The notes: generated by a model from the sequence alone, not told the origin. A stretch of 64,000 bases of DNA from Flavobacterium macacae (GCF_003865365.1 NZ_RQVR01000002.1:62001-126000); one strand, 5' to 3'. Counted from the stretch's first letter, positions 27,378 to 37,130 are shown. Translations and numbers: made by a program.

Positions 27378-27385
27378 CAAATTTA
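27378..27385 (-). promoter_or_regulatory. -7 box upstream of the GAF gene
   Basis: Reads TAAATTTG on the minus strand, 24 bases before the start codon. The nearest upstream TTTG is only 13 bases away, shorter than the usual spacing. Confidence 0.5.
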
Positions 27386-27417
27386 CAAAATAATCGGTCA
27401 AAAAAAGGCTAAAACAC

Positions 27418-27450
27418 AAAAAGCCATCAACTACTAACTGATGGCTTTTT
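27418..27450. terminator. Terminator-like hairpin between divergent genes
   Basis: A perfect 12-bp stem (27418-27429 with 27439-27450) and a 9-base loop, flanked by A and T runs, so it could act in either direction. It lies upstream of both divergent genes and of the predicted GAF promoter, so it does not end any gene that I can see. Confidence 0.65.
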
Positions 27451-27769
27451 TGAAATAAAATCTAAAACTATTTATTAACTAACTTAAATAAGTACTTTAA
27501 CTATAACCACTAATTAAATACTTGAAATCACTTAGCTAATATATTAATTTTATCGATAATCTGCAAATAAAATCGATAAAATACATTAATATCTTAAAAT
27601 ATTTATTAAAACACCACTGCTAATACTTTATGAATATTTGCTAACCGCTTGATTTTGTTGAGACAAGTGTTAAAAAACATTTAAGCCTAGTCAAATTTAA
27701 ATAAATAAAATTAGATTTGTGAATTCAACTATTTAACTCCCTCAGAATTAAATTTACACACCAATTTTT

Positions 27770-28831
27770 ATGAAAATAAAACACTTCGTCTATGCAATAC
27801 TTATCATTGGAATTGGCGGTCTAATTGTTTATAGAATTACGAATAACAAAAAAGCAGACGCAGAAAACGGAAAAGTTCAAGGCAAAAAACAAGCCACGGC
27901 AGTAAGCGGGATGGTTCTTGTGCCCCAAAAATTTGAAGATGTGCTTTCACTTTCGGGCTCGATTGAAGCTAACGAACAAGTGGATATCCGAAGTGAAATT
28001 TCAGGAATTGTCCAAACCATCAATTTTGAAGAAGGAACAAATGTTTCAAAAGGGCAAGTTTTGTTCAAGGTCAACGACATTGAACTTCGTGCACAAGCTG
28101 CCAAAATACAGACTACCCAGAAATTAGCTTCTGAAAACGAAAGAAGAGCCAAACTTTTACTTGAAAAAGAAGCTATCAGTCAAGAAGAATACGATATTGC
28201 AAGTGCTGATTATAAGACGGCAAAAGCAGAAACACAGTTAATTCAAGCACAAATTGCCAAAACTACGGTTCGTGCTCCCTTTTCTGGAAAAATTGGCTTG
28301 CGTGCCATTTCAAACGGAACTTATGTAACACCTACCACCGTTATTGCTAAATTGGTGAATACCTCTCAATTAAAAATTACGTTCTCGATTCCTGAAAAAT
28401 ATGCTTCGCAAATGAAAGTGGGAAATTCGCTGACTTTCACGACGGCTGGTTCTGCTGAAAAATTTACGGCAAAAATCTACGCTATCGAACCCGAAATTGA
28501 AATTGCAACGCGCACCTTAAAATTAAGGGCGATTGCAGAAAACAAAGACGGAAAATTATATCCAGGGACCTTTGCCAATGTTACCCTTCCTTTAGACGAG
28601 ATCAATGATGCTTTATTGGTTCCGACGGAAGCTTTGATTCCGATTCAAAACGGAAAGAAAATTTTTATTTCAGAGAACGGAAAAGCTAAAGAAATAATCG
28701 TGAAGACCGGAGCCAGAACCGACAAAGACATTTTGATCACGGAAGGCTTAAAAGCGGGCGACACCATTTTGACCACTGGCGTAATGACTTTAAAAAACGG
28801 AATGCCGGTTCGCGTTCAAATTAAAAAATAA
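27770..28831 (+). CDS. RND efflux periplasmic adaptor (membrane fusion protein)
   Basis: A 353-residue adaptor with an N-terminal membrane segment or signal (about 5-22), a lipoyl/barrel-sandwich domain (SGSIEANEQVDIRSEISG... and VRAPFSGKIGLR), an alpha-helical hairpin (about 105-160, rich in Ala/Glu/Lys), and a C-terminal beta-barrel and membrane-proximal domain (LLVPTEALIPIQNGKKIFI). It bridges the inner-membrane pump and the outer-membrane channel. First gene of an adaptor-pump-channel operon; the pump starts six bases after its stop. The substrate is unknown; efflux of toxic compounds is likely. Confidence 0.93.
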   Translation: MKIKHFVYAILIIGIGGLIVYRITNNKKADAENGKVQGKKQATAVSGMVLVPQKFEDVLSLSGSIEANEQVDIRSEISGIVQTINFEEGTNVSKGQVLFKVNDIELRAQAAKIQTTQKLASENERRAKLLLEKEAISQEEYDIASADYKTAKAETQLIQAQIAKTTVRAPFSGKIGLRAISNGTYVTPTTVIAKLVNTSQLKITFSIPEKYASQMKVGNSLTFTTAGSAEKFTAKIYAIEPEIEIATRTLKLRAIAENKDGKLYPGTFANVTLPLDEINDALLVPTEALIPIQNGKKIFISENGKAKEIIVKTGARTDKDILITEGLKAGDTILTTGVMTLKNGMPVRVQIKK

Positions 28832-28837
28832 CGCCAC

Positions 28838-31800
28838 ATGAGTTTATCAACTTTAAGTATAAAAAGACCCGTCCTGACCATTGTCTTGAACCTGATGCTG
28901 ATTCTTTTTGGCATTATCGGATACACTTATCTTGGTGTTCGAGAATTTCCATCGATTGACCCCGCGCAGATTTCGGTTCGAACCAATTATGCCGGAGCAA
29001 ATGCTGATATTATTGAATCCCAAATTACGGAACCGCTCGAAAAAGCAATCAATTCTATTGACGGAATTCGAAATATAACCTCGTCAAGCAATCAGGGAAG
29101 CAGTAATATTACCATAGAATTTAATTTGGATAAAAACCTTGAGGAAGCCGCGAATGACGTTCGTGACAAGGTTTCCCAGGCCGTAAGAAGCTTGCCCCAA
29201 GATATTGACGCGCCACCAGTGGTTTCAAAAGCCGATGCCGATTCAGAGCCAATCATCACAATGACGGTCCAGAGTGACAGCAAAAATGTCTTGGAACTTT
29301 CAGATTATGCAGACAACGTAATTGCGCAACGTTTGCAGACGATTCCAGGGGTGAGTTCTGTTCAAATTTGGGGACAGCGAAAATATGCCATGCGTTTGTG
29401 GATTGATCCTGTAAAAATGACTTCGTATGGCGTGACAGTTTCTGACGTCAGAAATGCGTTGGCTTCACAAAATGTGGAACTCCCGTCAGGAAAATTAACG
29501 GGTGCGAATACCGAATTGACCGTAAAAACACTGGGAAACCTTTCAAACGAAAAACAATTTAACGACATCATTATCCTTGCCCAAGGCGATAAAATTGTAC
29601 GTTTCAGTGATATCGGAAATGCATCTTTGGAAGCTGAAAATTTAGAAACGAAGATGAGCGATTCAGGCCAAGAAATGGTCGGAATGGCTATTATTCCACA
29701 ACCCGGAACCAATTATCTTGATATTGCCGATGCTTTTTACATTCAATATGATCTTTTAAAAAGAGATCTGCCAAAAGATTTCAAATTAAATATCGCCATT
29801 GACAATACTGTTTTTGTAAAAAAAGCAGTCCATGAAGTAGCAGAAACATTGCTCATCGCCATCGTTCTGGTAGTCTTAATTATTTATTTATTCTTCAGGA
29901 ACTGGGCCATCGCTTTCAGGCCCTTGATCGATATTCCGGTTTCGCTAATTGCTACATTTTTCATCATGTGGCTTTTCGGATTTTCTATAAATGTCTTGAC
30001 TCTTTTGGCAATCGTTTTGGCTACAGGATTGGTGGTTGATGACGGAATCGTTGTTACTGAAAATATTTTCAAAAAAGTCGAAGAAGGAATGTCACCCATT
30101 GAAGCAGCGATTAAAGGTTCTAACGAAATTTTCTTTGCCGTAATTTCTATTTCCATTACACTTGCCGCAGTATTTTTACCTGTTATTTTCTTAGAAGGTT
30201 TCGTCGGGCGGCTGTTCCGGGAATTTGGCGTCGTCATTGGAGCGGCCGTTTTAATTTCTGCCTTTGTTTCCTTGACCTTAACACCGATGTTGAATGCCTA
30301 TTTAATGAAAGGTGGCGAACAGAAAAAATCAAAATTCTATAATTGGAGCGAGCCTTATTTCTTGAAATTAAATTCAGGATACGGAAATGCTTTAGCCAAA
30401 TTTATGAAAAAGAAATGGCTTAGTTTCCCCATCTTAATTATATGCATTGGCTTGATCGCTTTATTTTTCAGCATCTTGCAAAAAGAAACCGCGCCTTATG
30501 ACGACCGAAGTTTTATCGGCGTAAACGTGACAGCACCAGAAGGCGCTTCGTATGACTACATGGACCGCTTTATGACCGAACTTTCAGAAATGATCAATGA
30601 TTCGATTCCAGAGAAAAAAGTGAGCTTGATCATAACATCTCCTGGTTTTGGTTCTTCTTCTGTAAATAGCGGCCGTGCTCGAATTGCCTTGGTGGAAGCT
30701 GGCGAAAGGGAGCGTTCACAAAAAGAAATTGCACAAGCCTTGACAAAAGCCACAAAAAAATATCCTGAAGCCAAAGTTTCCGTTTCAGAACAGCCAACAA
30801 TTGCGGTAAACAGGCGCGGTGGCTTGCCAATTCAATACATTATCCAAGCGCAAAATTTTGAGAAATTGCAGGAGAAAATTCCTGAATTTATGGACGAAGC
30901 TTCGCAAGATCCCACTTTTGCAATCACGGATGTAAATTTAAAATTCAATAAGCCCGAAATTTACGTGACAATTGACAGGGAAAAAGCACAAAGTCTTGGC
31001 GTTTCTGTGATTGATATTGCCCAAACCTTGCAATTATCTTTAAGCGGGCAACGTTTTGGATATTACATGATGAACGGAAAACAATATCAAGTGATGGGGC
31101 AATTTGATAAAAAAGACCGTGATGCACCAATGGACCTGACATCTATTTTTGTGAGAAGCGCGACAGGAGAATTGATTCAATTGGATAATGTTGTGGAAAT
31201 AGAGGAACAAAGCAGTCCGCCACAATTGTACCATAACAACAGGTATATGTCGGCCACGGTTTCGGCCGGATTGGCTCCAGGAAAGAGCATCAGCGACGGA
31301 ATTGAAGCCATGGAGCGCATCAAAACTAAAGTTTTAGACGAAACTTTTACCACAGATTTAGGTGGAGAATCACGAGATTTCGTGGAGAGCAACTCCAATA
31401 CGGCTTTTGCATTTGGATTGGCTTTGCTTCTAATTTATTTGATTTTGGCGGCACAATTTGAAAGTTTTATTGATCCTTTTATTATTATTTTGACTGTTCC
31501 GATGGCGGTTGCCGGAGCTTTATTTTCACTTTGGCTATTCGGACAGACTTGGAATATCTTCAGCCAAATCGGAACCATCATGCTGATCGGGCTGGTCACC
31601 AAAAACGGAATTCTGATTGTGGAATTTGCCAACCAGCTTCGCGAACAAGGAAGGACAAAATTGGAAGCTATCTTAGAAGCTTCTGAAGACCGACTGCGTC
31701 CTATTTTAATGACCAGTTTGGCAATTGCCTTGGGCGCTCTGCCAATTGCAATGTCGCTTGGCGCAGCTTCAACCAGCAGAATTGGTATGGGTGTTGTCAT

Positions 31801-31927
31801 TGTGGGAGGAACTTTATTTTCATTAGTTTTAACCTTATTTGTGATTCCTGCCATCTATTTTATGTGGTCAAGGGAAAAGAAACACCGACCAGAATTTGAT
31901 AATATCGAACAATATGAAAAAGAATAA
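28838..31927 (+). CDS. RND efflux pump, HAE-1-like inner-membrane permease
   Basis: A 1029-residue resistance-nodulation-division pump with the twelve-helix duplicated layout and two large periplasmic loops. Typical features are the N-terminal SIKRPVLTIVLNLMLILFG, the porter sequence TNYAGANADIIESQITEPLE, the TM4 proton-relay pair in GLVVDDGIVVTENIF, and GLVTKNGILIVEFANQLRE in the second half. The length matches AcrB-type pumps. It uses proton motive force to expel substrates through the adaptor and the TolC-like channel. The channel gene begins inside its last codons, so translation is probably coupled. Confidence 0.95.
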   Translation: MSLSTLSIKRPVLTIVLNLMLILFGIIGYTYLGVREFPSIDPAQISVRTNYAGANADIIESQITEPLEKAINSIDGIRNITSSSNQGSSNITIEFNLDKNLEEAANDVRDKVSQAVRSLPQDIDAPPVVSKADADSEPIITMTVQSDSKNVLELSDYADNVIAQRLQTIPGVSSVQIWGQRKYAMRLWIDPVKMTSYGVTVSDVRNALASQNVELPSGKLTGANTELTVKTLGNLSNEKQFNDIIILAQGDKIVRFSDIGNASLEAENLETKMSDSGQEMVGMAIIPQPGTNYLDIADAFYIQYDLLKRDLPKDFKLNIAIDNTVFVKKAVHEVAETLLIAIVLVVLIIYLFFRNWAIAFRPLIDIPVSLIATFFIMWLFGFSINVLTLLAIVLATGLVVDDGIVVTENIFKKVEEGMSPIEAAIKGSNEIFFAVISISITLAAVFLPVIFLEGFVGRLFREFGVVIGAAVLISAFVSLTLTPMLNAYLMKGGEQKKSKFYNWSEPYFLKLNSGYGNALAKFMKKKWLSFPILIICIGLIALFFSILQKETAPYDDRSFIGVNVTAPEGASYDYMDRFMTELSEMINDSIPEKKVSLIITSPGFGSSSVNSGRARIALVEAGERERSQKEIAQALTKATKKYPEAKVSVSEQPTIAVNRRGGLPIQYIIQAQNFEKLQEKIPEFMDEASQDPTFAITDVNLKFNKPEIYVTIDREKAQSLGVSVIDIAQTLQLSLSGQRFGYYMMNGKQYQVMGQFDKKDRDAPMDLTSIFVRSATGELIQLDNVVEIEEQSSPPQLYHNNRYMSATVSAGLAPGKSISDGIEAMERIKTKVLDETFTTDLGGESRDFVESNSNTAFAFGLALLLIYLILAAQFESFIDPFIIILTVPMAVAGALFSLWLFGQTWNIFSQIGTIMLIGLVTKNGILIVEFANQLREQGRTKLEAILEASEDRLRPILMTSLAIALGALPIAMSLGAASTSRIGMGVVIVGGTLFSLVLTLFVIPAIYFMWSREKKHRPEFDNIEQYEKE

Positions 31928-33248
31928 TTTTATGAAACAAAGACTCTTTTTCCAATTTTTACTTTTATTTGGGTTTGCTATTTCGGCAAATGCACAAGAA
32001 TTTTTGAGCGTAGAAGATGCCGTGAAAATTGCATTGGAAAACAATTATGAAATAAAAATTGCATCCAACGATTTAAAAATTGACCAGCAGAATGTAAGCC
32101 TTGCAAATGCCGGAATATTGCCGACCTTAAACGCTGTTGTCACAGAAAACAGTTCTATTTTAGATACAAAACAAACGCAACAAGATGGTTCGATCAGAGA
32201 TCTTGACGGTGCAAAAAACATGAATCTTTCGTATGGAGTCGCACTAAACTGGACCATTTTCGACGGATTTAGAATGTTTGCGAGATACGACCAACTGAAA
32301 GAATTGGAAAAGCTAGGAGATGCCGAAATGAAACTGACTATTTTCACAAAAGTTTCTGATGTGATTAGCACGTACTATGATTTGGTGCAGCAAAAACAGC
32401 AATTACAAGCTTTGGATACCGCCATTGTTATTTCTGATTTGAGAGTCACAACAGCGGATAACCGATATAAAATTGGCAAAGCTGCGAAGCTGGAAGTTCT
32501 GAATGCACAAGTGGATATTAATACGGATACGACCAATTTATTAAGACAAAAAGAATTGTATGCCAATACGAAAATTCTGTTGAACCAACTTTTGGCCCGA
32601 GAAGTCAACACCCCATTTGATGTCGAGGGTGAATTTAAAATTGACGAAAGCCTTTTGCTTCCTGAGCTGATTGCTTTGGCAGAAAAACAAAATCCGCAAT
32701 TGCAGGCCCAGATTATTACTAAACGAATAACGGAGTTGCAATTAAAACAGGTGAAGTCCTCGCGATTGCCGATTATTACTATTTCTTCAGGCTATAATTT
32801 TACGAGTAGTGAATCGTCTTTGGGCTTTGCCAGACAATCCAACGGACAAGGCTTGACGTATGGATTCAATGCTTCAATGCCTATTTTTAACGGAGGATTA
32901 CAAAATCGAAATGAAAAAATTGCCAAGATCCAGGTTGAGAATTCTAACATTTTAGTGCTACAACAAACGCAATTGCTTTATTCGCAATTGGCTTCGGCGT
33001 ATCAAACGTATTTGACAAATCTGCAATTGACAAAATTGGAAGCTAAAAACGAAGAAATTGCCCGAGAAAATTTAGATATTACCTTGGCAAAATATAAAAT
33101 TGGGACCATCGCTCCGTTAGAATTTAGAGAAGCCCAACTGAATTATGTCAATGCAAAAGTGAGAAACAGCAATGCGCAATACCAAGCCAAAGTTTCTGAA
33201 ATTAATTTGAAGGAATTGGCTGGAAATTTACCTTTGGCCTCTTTTTAG
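31914..33248 (+). CDS. TolC-like outer-membrane efflux channel
   Basis: An outer-membrane efflux protein. I start it at the ATG at 31914, which overlaps the pump gene by 14 bases (444 residues); the ATG at 31932 is a good alternative, while a TTG at 31896 is less likely. Signal peptide ends near ISANAQE. Two long coiled-coil repeats typical of the family follow: SVEDAVKIALENNYEIKIASNDLKI opens the first and LLLPELIALAEKQNPQLQAQII the second. It forms the exit duct for the RND pump. Confidence 0.93.
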   Translation: MKKNNFMKQRLFFQFLLLFGFAISANAQEFLSVEDAVKIALENNYEIKIASNDLKIDQQNVSLANAGILPTLNAVVTENSSILDTKQTQQDGSIRDLDGAKNMNLSYGVALNWTIFDGFRMFARYDQLKELEKLGDAEMKLTIFTKVSDVISTYYDLVQQKQQLQALDTAIVISDLRVTTADNRYKIGKAAKLEVLNAQVDINTDTTNLLRQKELYANTKILLNQLLAREVNTPFDVEGEFKIDESLLLPELIALAEKQNPQLQAQIITKRITELQLKQVKSSRLPIITISSGYNFTSSESSLGFARQSNGQGLTYGFNASMPIFNGGLQNRNEKIAKIQVENSNILVLQQTQLLYSQLASAYQTYLTNLQLTKLEAKNEEIARENLDITLAKYKIGTIAPLEFREAQLNYVNAKVRNSNAQYQAKVSEINLKELAGNLPLASF

Positions 33249-33287
33249 ATTTCGAACCTGATTTCTTAAACGAAAGTTAAAATTTTC

Positions 33288-33295
33288 TATCTTTG
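33288..33295 (+). promoter_or_regulatory. -7 box upstream of the DUF1761 gene
   Basis: TATCTTTG matches TAnnTTTG, 28 bases before the ATG at 33324, so this gene has its own promoter and is separate from the efflux operon. Confidence 0.6.
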
Positions 33296-33323
33296 ATTGA
33301 ACAAACTTAAAACAAAATCAATT

Positions 33324-33812
33324 ATGGAATTTAACTTTTACCCTGTTTTAGCCAGCGGAATCATCACGCTTTTGGCTGGATTTATTTGGTACCACCCAAA
33401 AGTTTTCGGAACCATTTGGATGCGTGAAGCCGGACTTACCGAAGAGGAATTGGCCAAAGGAAATATGCTAAAAATCTTCGGATTGACATTTATTTATTCC
33501 TTATTAATCGGATTTATGATGATGCCGATTGTGATTCACCAGTTTGGAGCCATGGGAATGATAGGCGGTGGTGCTCCTGATGTGGTGCAACCAGAATCTT
33601 TTGTGAACTTTATGGAAGAATATGGAACAGCTTACAGAACCTTTAAACACGGTGCTTTCCACGGATGCATGACCGGTTTGTTCTTCGTTTTACCAATAGT
33701 TGCCATCAACGGATTATTCGAAAGAAAATCTTGGAAATATATTTTAATCAACGGCGGTTATTGGATTTTGAGCTTGACAGTTATTGGTTCAATGATTTGC
33801 GGATGGGTTTAA
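33324..33812 (+). CDS. DUF1761 membrane protein
   Basis: Start set at the ATG at 33324 (162 residues), which begins the conserved region MEFNFYPVLASGIITLLAGFIWYHPKVFG; a TTG 27 bases upstream adds only non-conserved residues. Four membrane helices are visible, with the WYHPKVFGTIWMR and HGAFHGCMTGLFFVLPIVAINGLFE motifs of DUF1761. The role is unknown. A terminator follows. Confidence 0.85.
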   Translation: MEFNFYPVLASGIITLLAGFIWYHPKVFGTIWMREAGLTEEELAKGNMLKIFGLTFIYSLLIGFMMMPIVIHQFGAMGMIGGGAPDVVQPESFVNFMEEYGTAYRTFKHGAFHGCMTGLFFVLPIVAINGLFERKSWKYILINGGYWILSLTVIGSMICGWV

Positions 33813-33829
33813 AACCATTTAATATACTC

Positions 33830-33860
33830 AAATCTCGCTGTAAAAGGCGGGATTTATTAT
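33830..33860 (+). terminator. Terminator after the DUF1761 gene
   Basis: A 9-bp stem (33830-33838 with 33847-33855, one T-G pair), an 8-base loop and a T-rich tail. It ends 16 bases before the TTG start of the next gene. Confidence 0.7.
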
Positions 33861-33870
33861 TTATCAGCCT

Positions 33871-35022
33871 TTGAAAAACACACTCCATTTTAAAATTTTC
33901 CCGACAACAGATTTGCTTCCAGAAAACTGGGATGATCTGGCAACGGAAAATATTTTTCTTTCTAAAAATTACTTACACGTTTTAGAAAAATCTTCACCCG
34001 AAAATATGATCTGCCATTTCATCGGATTATTTAAGGAGGAAAAATTAGTTGGAATTGCGTTGTCGCAGTTTTTAGATTTGAACAAGCTTGCGTCTTTTGG
34101 AGAACGCGACAAATGTTTGAAAGCTTCCGTGCGGAATATTATTTTTAAAAACTTCAGTTCGCACGTTCTTTTCATCGGAAACAATATGCTGACAGGACAA
34201 AATGCGTACCATTTTTCAGAAGATATCAATTGCCAGGAAGCTTTAAAATCATTAAAAAAAGCCTCGGAAGCATTGAAAGAAATCTTCAAGAACACAGGGC
34301 ATAAAATTCATGTGACTTCTTTTAAAGATTTCACTTCACAAGAAATTGCTGGTTTTAAAAACGTCACCTTTGAAAACCATTACAAATTCTCAACACAACC
34401 GAATATGGTTTTTGAGATCAGAGAAAACTGGAAAACCTTTGGCGATTATGTGGCCGATTTAAGTAAAAAATACCGTGACCAATTCAAGCGTTCCCGAAAA
34501 AAAGCAGAAGGAATTACCAAGCAAAAAATGGATCTGGAAGCGATCTTAAAATATGAAGAAACCATTTATGCCCTGTATTTTCACGTGGCAAAAAATGCTC
34601 CGTTTAATACTTTCTTTTTGGCAAAAAATCACTTCAGCGTTTTCAAAGAAGTATTACAAGACAAGTTCTTGTTTTATGGCTATTTCATTGACGATAAATT
34701 GGTCGGATTTAATACTTTGATTAAAAACGGCGAATCAATGGACACCTATTTTTTGGGCTATGACGAGACGATTCAAAAAGAAAAAATGCTGTACCTGAAC
34801 ATGCTGTATGATATGATCGGCTATTCAATAAATCAAGGCTTTAAAGAAATTGTTTTTGCCAGGACCGCCTTGGAAATCAAAAGTTCTGTGGGGGCAAAAC
34901 CGCTGGAAATGTTTGGCTACATCCAGCACAGCAATTCTTTGATCAATAGAAAAATAGATAAAATTTTTAATTATTTAGAGCCAAAAACCGAATGGCAGGA
35001 ACGGAATCCGTTTAAGGTTTAG
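33871..35022 (+). CDS. GNAT/FemAB-like acyltransferase
   Basis: A 383-residue cytoplasmic protein of the GNAT_acetyltransferase_6/FemAB-like type, which transfers acyl or aminoacyl groups. The double-GNAT pattern shows as FIGLFKEEKLVGIALSQFL in the first half and FLFYGYFIDDKLVGFNTLI with DTYFLGYDE in the second. The start codon is TTG (33871), since the next ATG would remove the conserved N-terminal portion. The substrate is unknown; peptidoglycan interpeptide or lipid modification are options. It faces the lipid kinase gene. Confidence 0.75.
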   Translation: MKNTLHFKIFPTTDLLPENWDDLATENIFLSKNYLHVLEKSSPENMICHFIGLFKEEKLVGIALSQFLDLNKLASFGERDKCLKASVRNIIFKNFSSHVLFIGNNMLTGQNAYHFSEDINCQEALKSLKKASEALKEIFKNTGHKIHVTSFKDFTSQEIAGFKNVTFENHYKFSTQPNMVFEIRENWKTFGDYVADLSKKYRDQFKRSRKKAEGITKQKMDLEAILKYEETIYALYFHVAKNAPFNTFFLAKNHFSVFKEVLQDKFLFYGYFIDDKLVGFNTLIKNGESMDTYFLGYDETIQKEKMLYLNMLYDMIGYSINQGFKEIVFARTALEIKSSVGAKPLEMFGYIQHSNSLINRKIDKIFNYLEPKTEWQERNPFKV

Positions 35023-35088
35023 TTTTTCGGCAATCTATTTAAATGTTTAAAAAATACCGGAACGATTGAATGTCTAACCCTGATGCCG

Positions 35089-35132
35089 GAAACTATCCTT
35101 TTGTTTCCGGGGTTCGGAACAAAAGATAGTTC
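35089..35132. repeat. Imperfect long hairpin between convergent genes
   Basis: About 17 bp pair between 35089-35108 and 35116-35132 with three single-base bulges and a 7-base loop. There is no T run directly after it. It lies in the 163-base gap between the converging acyltransferase and lipid kinase genes and could be a degenerate terminator or a mobile-element remnant. Confidence 0.55.
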
Positions 35133-35185
35133 ATGGAGCAGGAAAATGATTTAAAAAAGGCCTCCTGTTTGGTTTCGAAAAAAAC

Positions 35186-36061
35186 TTAAGGAATGGCAAT
35201 TTTCATTTGATTTGGAAGGATTTCGACTTCTAATTTTGTGACTTCATCGCAGTATTCACCATCGATTTGAAAACTGACCGGAACGTTGGTCGTAATGGTC
35301 GCTTTGTCTGTAGAAATGATTTCGACATCGCCACTTTCAATGGGCATATTGCCGGAAAGAATCTTGCCGAAAACAATCAAATCAAGGTTTTTTATGATGA
35401 CAATTTCAAATTTTCCGTCGTTCATCACGCCTTGAGGATTGATGGTAACTCCGGTTCCGTATTTTTGAGAATTGGCGATAACCACCATTCTGGCTTCGGT
35501 TTCAACTGTTCGATTTTTAGTTTCGATTTTGGCACGAAACGGTTCTTTCAAACCGGTCAGCGTGTTGATGGCTTGAAGCGCATACCCTAATTTGCCACGA
35601 ACATTGCTGTTTTCATAGTTTTTTACCAATTCAGCATTGATCCCGATGTCGCTTAAATGCATGCTTTTTTTGCCGTTTATGGAAATCATATCCATTTCCA
35701 TATAATCGTTTTGGAAAGCGATTATCAGGTTTTCTTCGATTTCGCTGGGCAGATTCAGATCCACTGAAAGTCCGTTTGCAGAGCCACCCGGAATGATCCC
35801 GAGAATGACTTCGTGGTCTTTCATTGCTTCTGCCACCATTTTAATTGTGCCGTCGCCACCAACTACAATAATTCTTTCGGCCTTATTTTTTTCCTGCAAT
35901 TTCTGGATTGCTACTTCATCATTATTTCCAGTTGTTTCAAAAATAATCAGATTGACGTCTTGGCTTTCGGCAAAACCTGAGGCAATCTCAGTGATTTCAG
36001 TCTTATCGACATCTCCCGAAATAGGGTTTACCACCAAGATAAAATTCTTTTGCGAGCTCAT
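35186..36061 (-). CDS. Diacylglycerol kinase-family lipid kinase (YegS/BmrU type)
   Basis: A 291-residue kinase with the DAGK catalytic signature: VNPISG near 11-16, VGGDGT (67-72), GGSANG (92-97) and the C-terminal FQIDGE stretch. Members phosphorylate diacylglycerol or related lipids at the inner membrane. It diverges from the App1-like phosphatase gene by 62 bases, so a lipid kinase sits back to back with a candidate phosphatidate phosphatase, which may be a shared lipid-turnover theme (inference). Confidence 0.9.
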   Translation of the reverse strand: MSSQKNFILVVNPISGDVDKTEITEIASGFAESQDVNLIIFETTGNNDEVAIQKLQEKNKAERIIVVGGDGTIKMVAEAMKDHEVILGIIPGGSANGLSVDLNLPSEIEENLIIAFQNDYMEMDMISINGKKSMHLSDIGINAELVKNYENSNVRGKLGYALQAINTLTGLKEPFRAKIETKNRTVETEARMVVIANSQKYGTGVTINPQGVMNDGKFEIVIIKNLDLIVFGKILSGNMPIESGDVEIISTDKATITTNVPVSFQIDGEYCDEVTKLEVEILPNQMKIAIP

Positions 36062-36123
36062 ATTTTTCTTATTGCTATAATTTTTGTAATTTGTTGTAAC
36101 GTTATATAAATATAAGATATTTT

Positions 36124-37116
36124 ATGAAGCCAATTTTAAAATTATATCGAGGTTATGCCAACGACCAGGAGTTGATTGTGATGGGCCACGTTTTTAAGCC
36201 GACGACGAAAGAAGAATACAATTTTGAAAAAAAAAATTTGAGAAATGCAAAGTCTGTTATTAGAATGTTTCGAATTAAAACCCAGAAAAATGCTTCCATA
36301 TATTTAGAACATAACGGTTTGAAAATCCATACAAAAACCCTTGATGACGGTTATTTTAAATTTTGTATTCCGCTGAATCGGGATTTGGCGTATGGCTGGA
36401 ACGAGTACAAGGTGAGCCTTTTTCACGAGGAAGAAGAAATCGTGGCAAAGGGAAGCTACATTCGTCCGCACGATGGTGATTTGGGTTTCATTTCAGATAT
36501 TGACGACACTTTTTTGGTTTCGCATACGCGGAATGCTTTTAAGAAATTATACATTTTGCTTTTTCGAAATGTAAACGACCGCAAGATTTTTGAAGATGTA
36601 GTGCCACACTATCAAGCGCTGAGTTCTGCCGGAAGGGAAAGTGATTCTGAAAAAAATGCTTTCTTTTATGTGTCGAGCAGTGAATGGAACCTGTATCGAT
36701 TTATTACCAAATTTGCCGAGTTGCACGAACTTCCAAAAGCGGTCTTATTGCTGAAAGATATTAAAACAAGCTTGACCGATTTCTTTTTGACCGGACGTGG
36801 CGACCACGACCATAAGTTTGAAAAGATCAAACATATACTTGAATTTTATCCGCATTTAAAATATGTTTTAATGGGCGATGATTCACAGCATGATCCTTTT
36901 CTATATGAAGATATCTGCAAAATTTTTCCAGTAACGGTAAAAGCGGTTTACATTCGCCAAACCGGTAAACACAAAAAACAAAAAGCAATTGACGCTTTAG
37001 CCAATATGGAAAGTATGGGCGTCGATACTTGTTATTTCAAGGAAAGTAAAGACGCGATGGAACATTCAGAACGCATTGGAATAGTTTCTGAAAACCACAA
37101 AAAAAAGACAGGCTGA
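36124..37116 (+). CDS. App1-like phosphatase (DUF2183)
   Basis: A 330-residue protein with a HAD-type nucleophile motif DIDDT (125-129) and the App1 (DUF2183) pattern: LYRGYANDQELIVMGHVF, YIRPHDGDLGFISDIDDT, FFYVSSSEWNLY and VLMGDDSQHDPFLYEDI. Yeast App1 is a phosphatidate phosphatase; bacterial members are presumed lipid or phosphoester phosphatases. It faces the ABC-F gene, with the terminator overlapping its stop codon. Confidence 0.85.
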   Translation: MKPILKLYRGYANDQELIVMGHVFKPTTKEEYNFEKKNLRNAKSVIRMFRIKTQKNASIYLEHNGLKIHTKTLDDGYFKFCIPLNRDLAYGWNEYKVSLFHEEEEIVAKGSYIRPHDGDLGFISDIDDTFLVSHTRNAFKKLYILLFRNVNDRKIFEDVVPHYQALSSAGRESDSEKNAFFYVSSSEWNLYRFITKFAELHELPKAVLLLKDIKTSLTDFFLTGRGDHDHKFEKIKHILEFYPHLKYVLMGDDSQHDPFLYEDICKIFPVTVKAVYIRQTGKHKKQKAIDALANMESMGVDTCYFKESKDAMEHSERIGIVSENHKKKTG

Positions 37117-37130
37117 ATGGCCTGTCTTTT
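37103..37130. terminator. Bidirectional terminator between the App1-like and ABC-F genes
   Basis: An 11-bp perfect stem (37103-37113 with 37120-37130), a 6-base loop, an A run before and T-rich sequence after. It overlaps the App1-like stop and ends four bases from the ABC-F stop. Confidence 0.9.

Larger units (their letters stand above)
27355..27769. other. 415-base divergent intergenic region
   Basis: This very AT-rich gap separates the GAF gene from the RND operon. It holds a -7 box for the GAF gene (27378-27385), a terminator-like hairpin (27418-27450), and a TAGATTTG box near 27712-27719 that fits a -7 element for the RND adaptor. The stretch 27455-27700 shows no reading frame, strong palindrome or RNA gene that I can recognise. 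No TetR/AraC-type regulator gene is adjacent. Confidence 0.6.

Noticed and set aside
27530-27720. TetR-type operator for the RND operon
   Set aside because: Short ATCGATAA/TTATCGAT-like pieces near 27550-27580 are AT-rich and could arise by chance. No regulator gene is adjacent.
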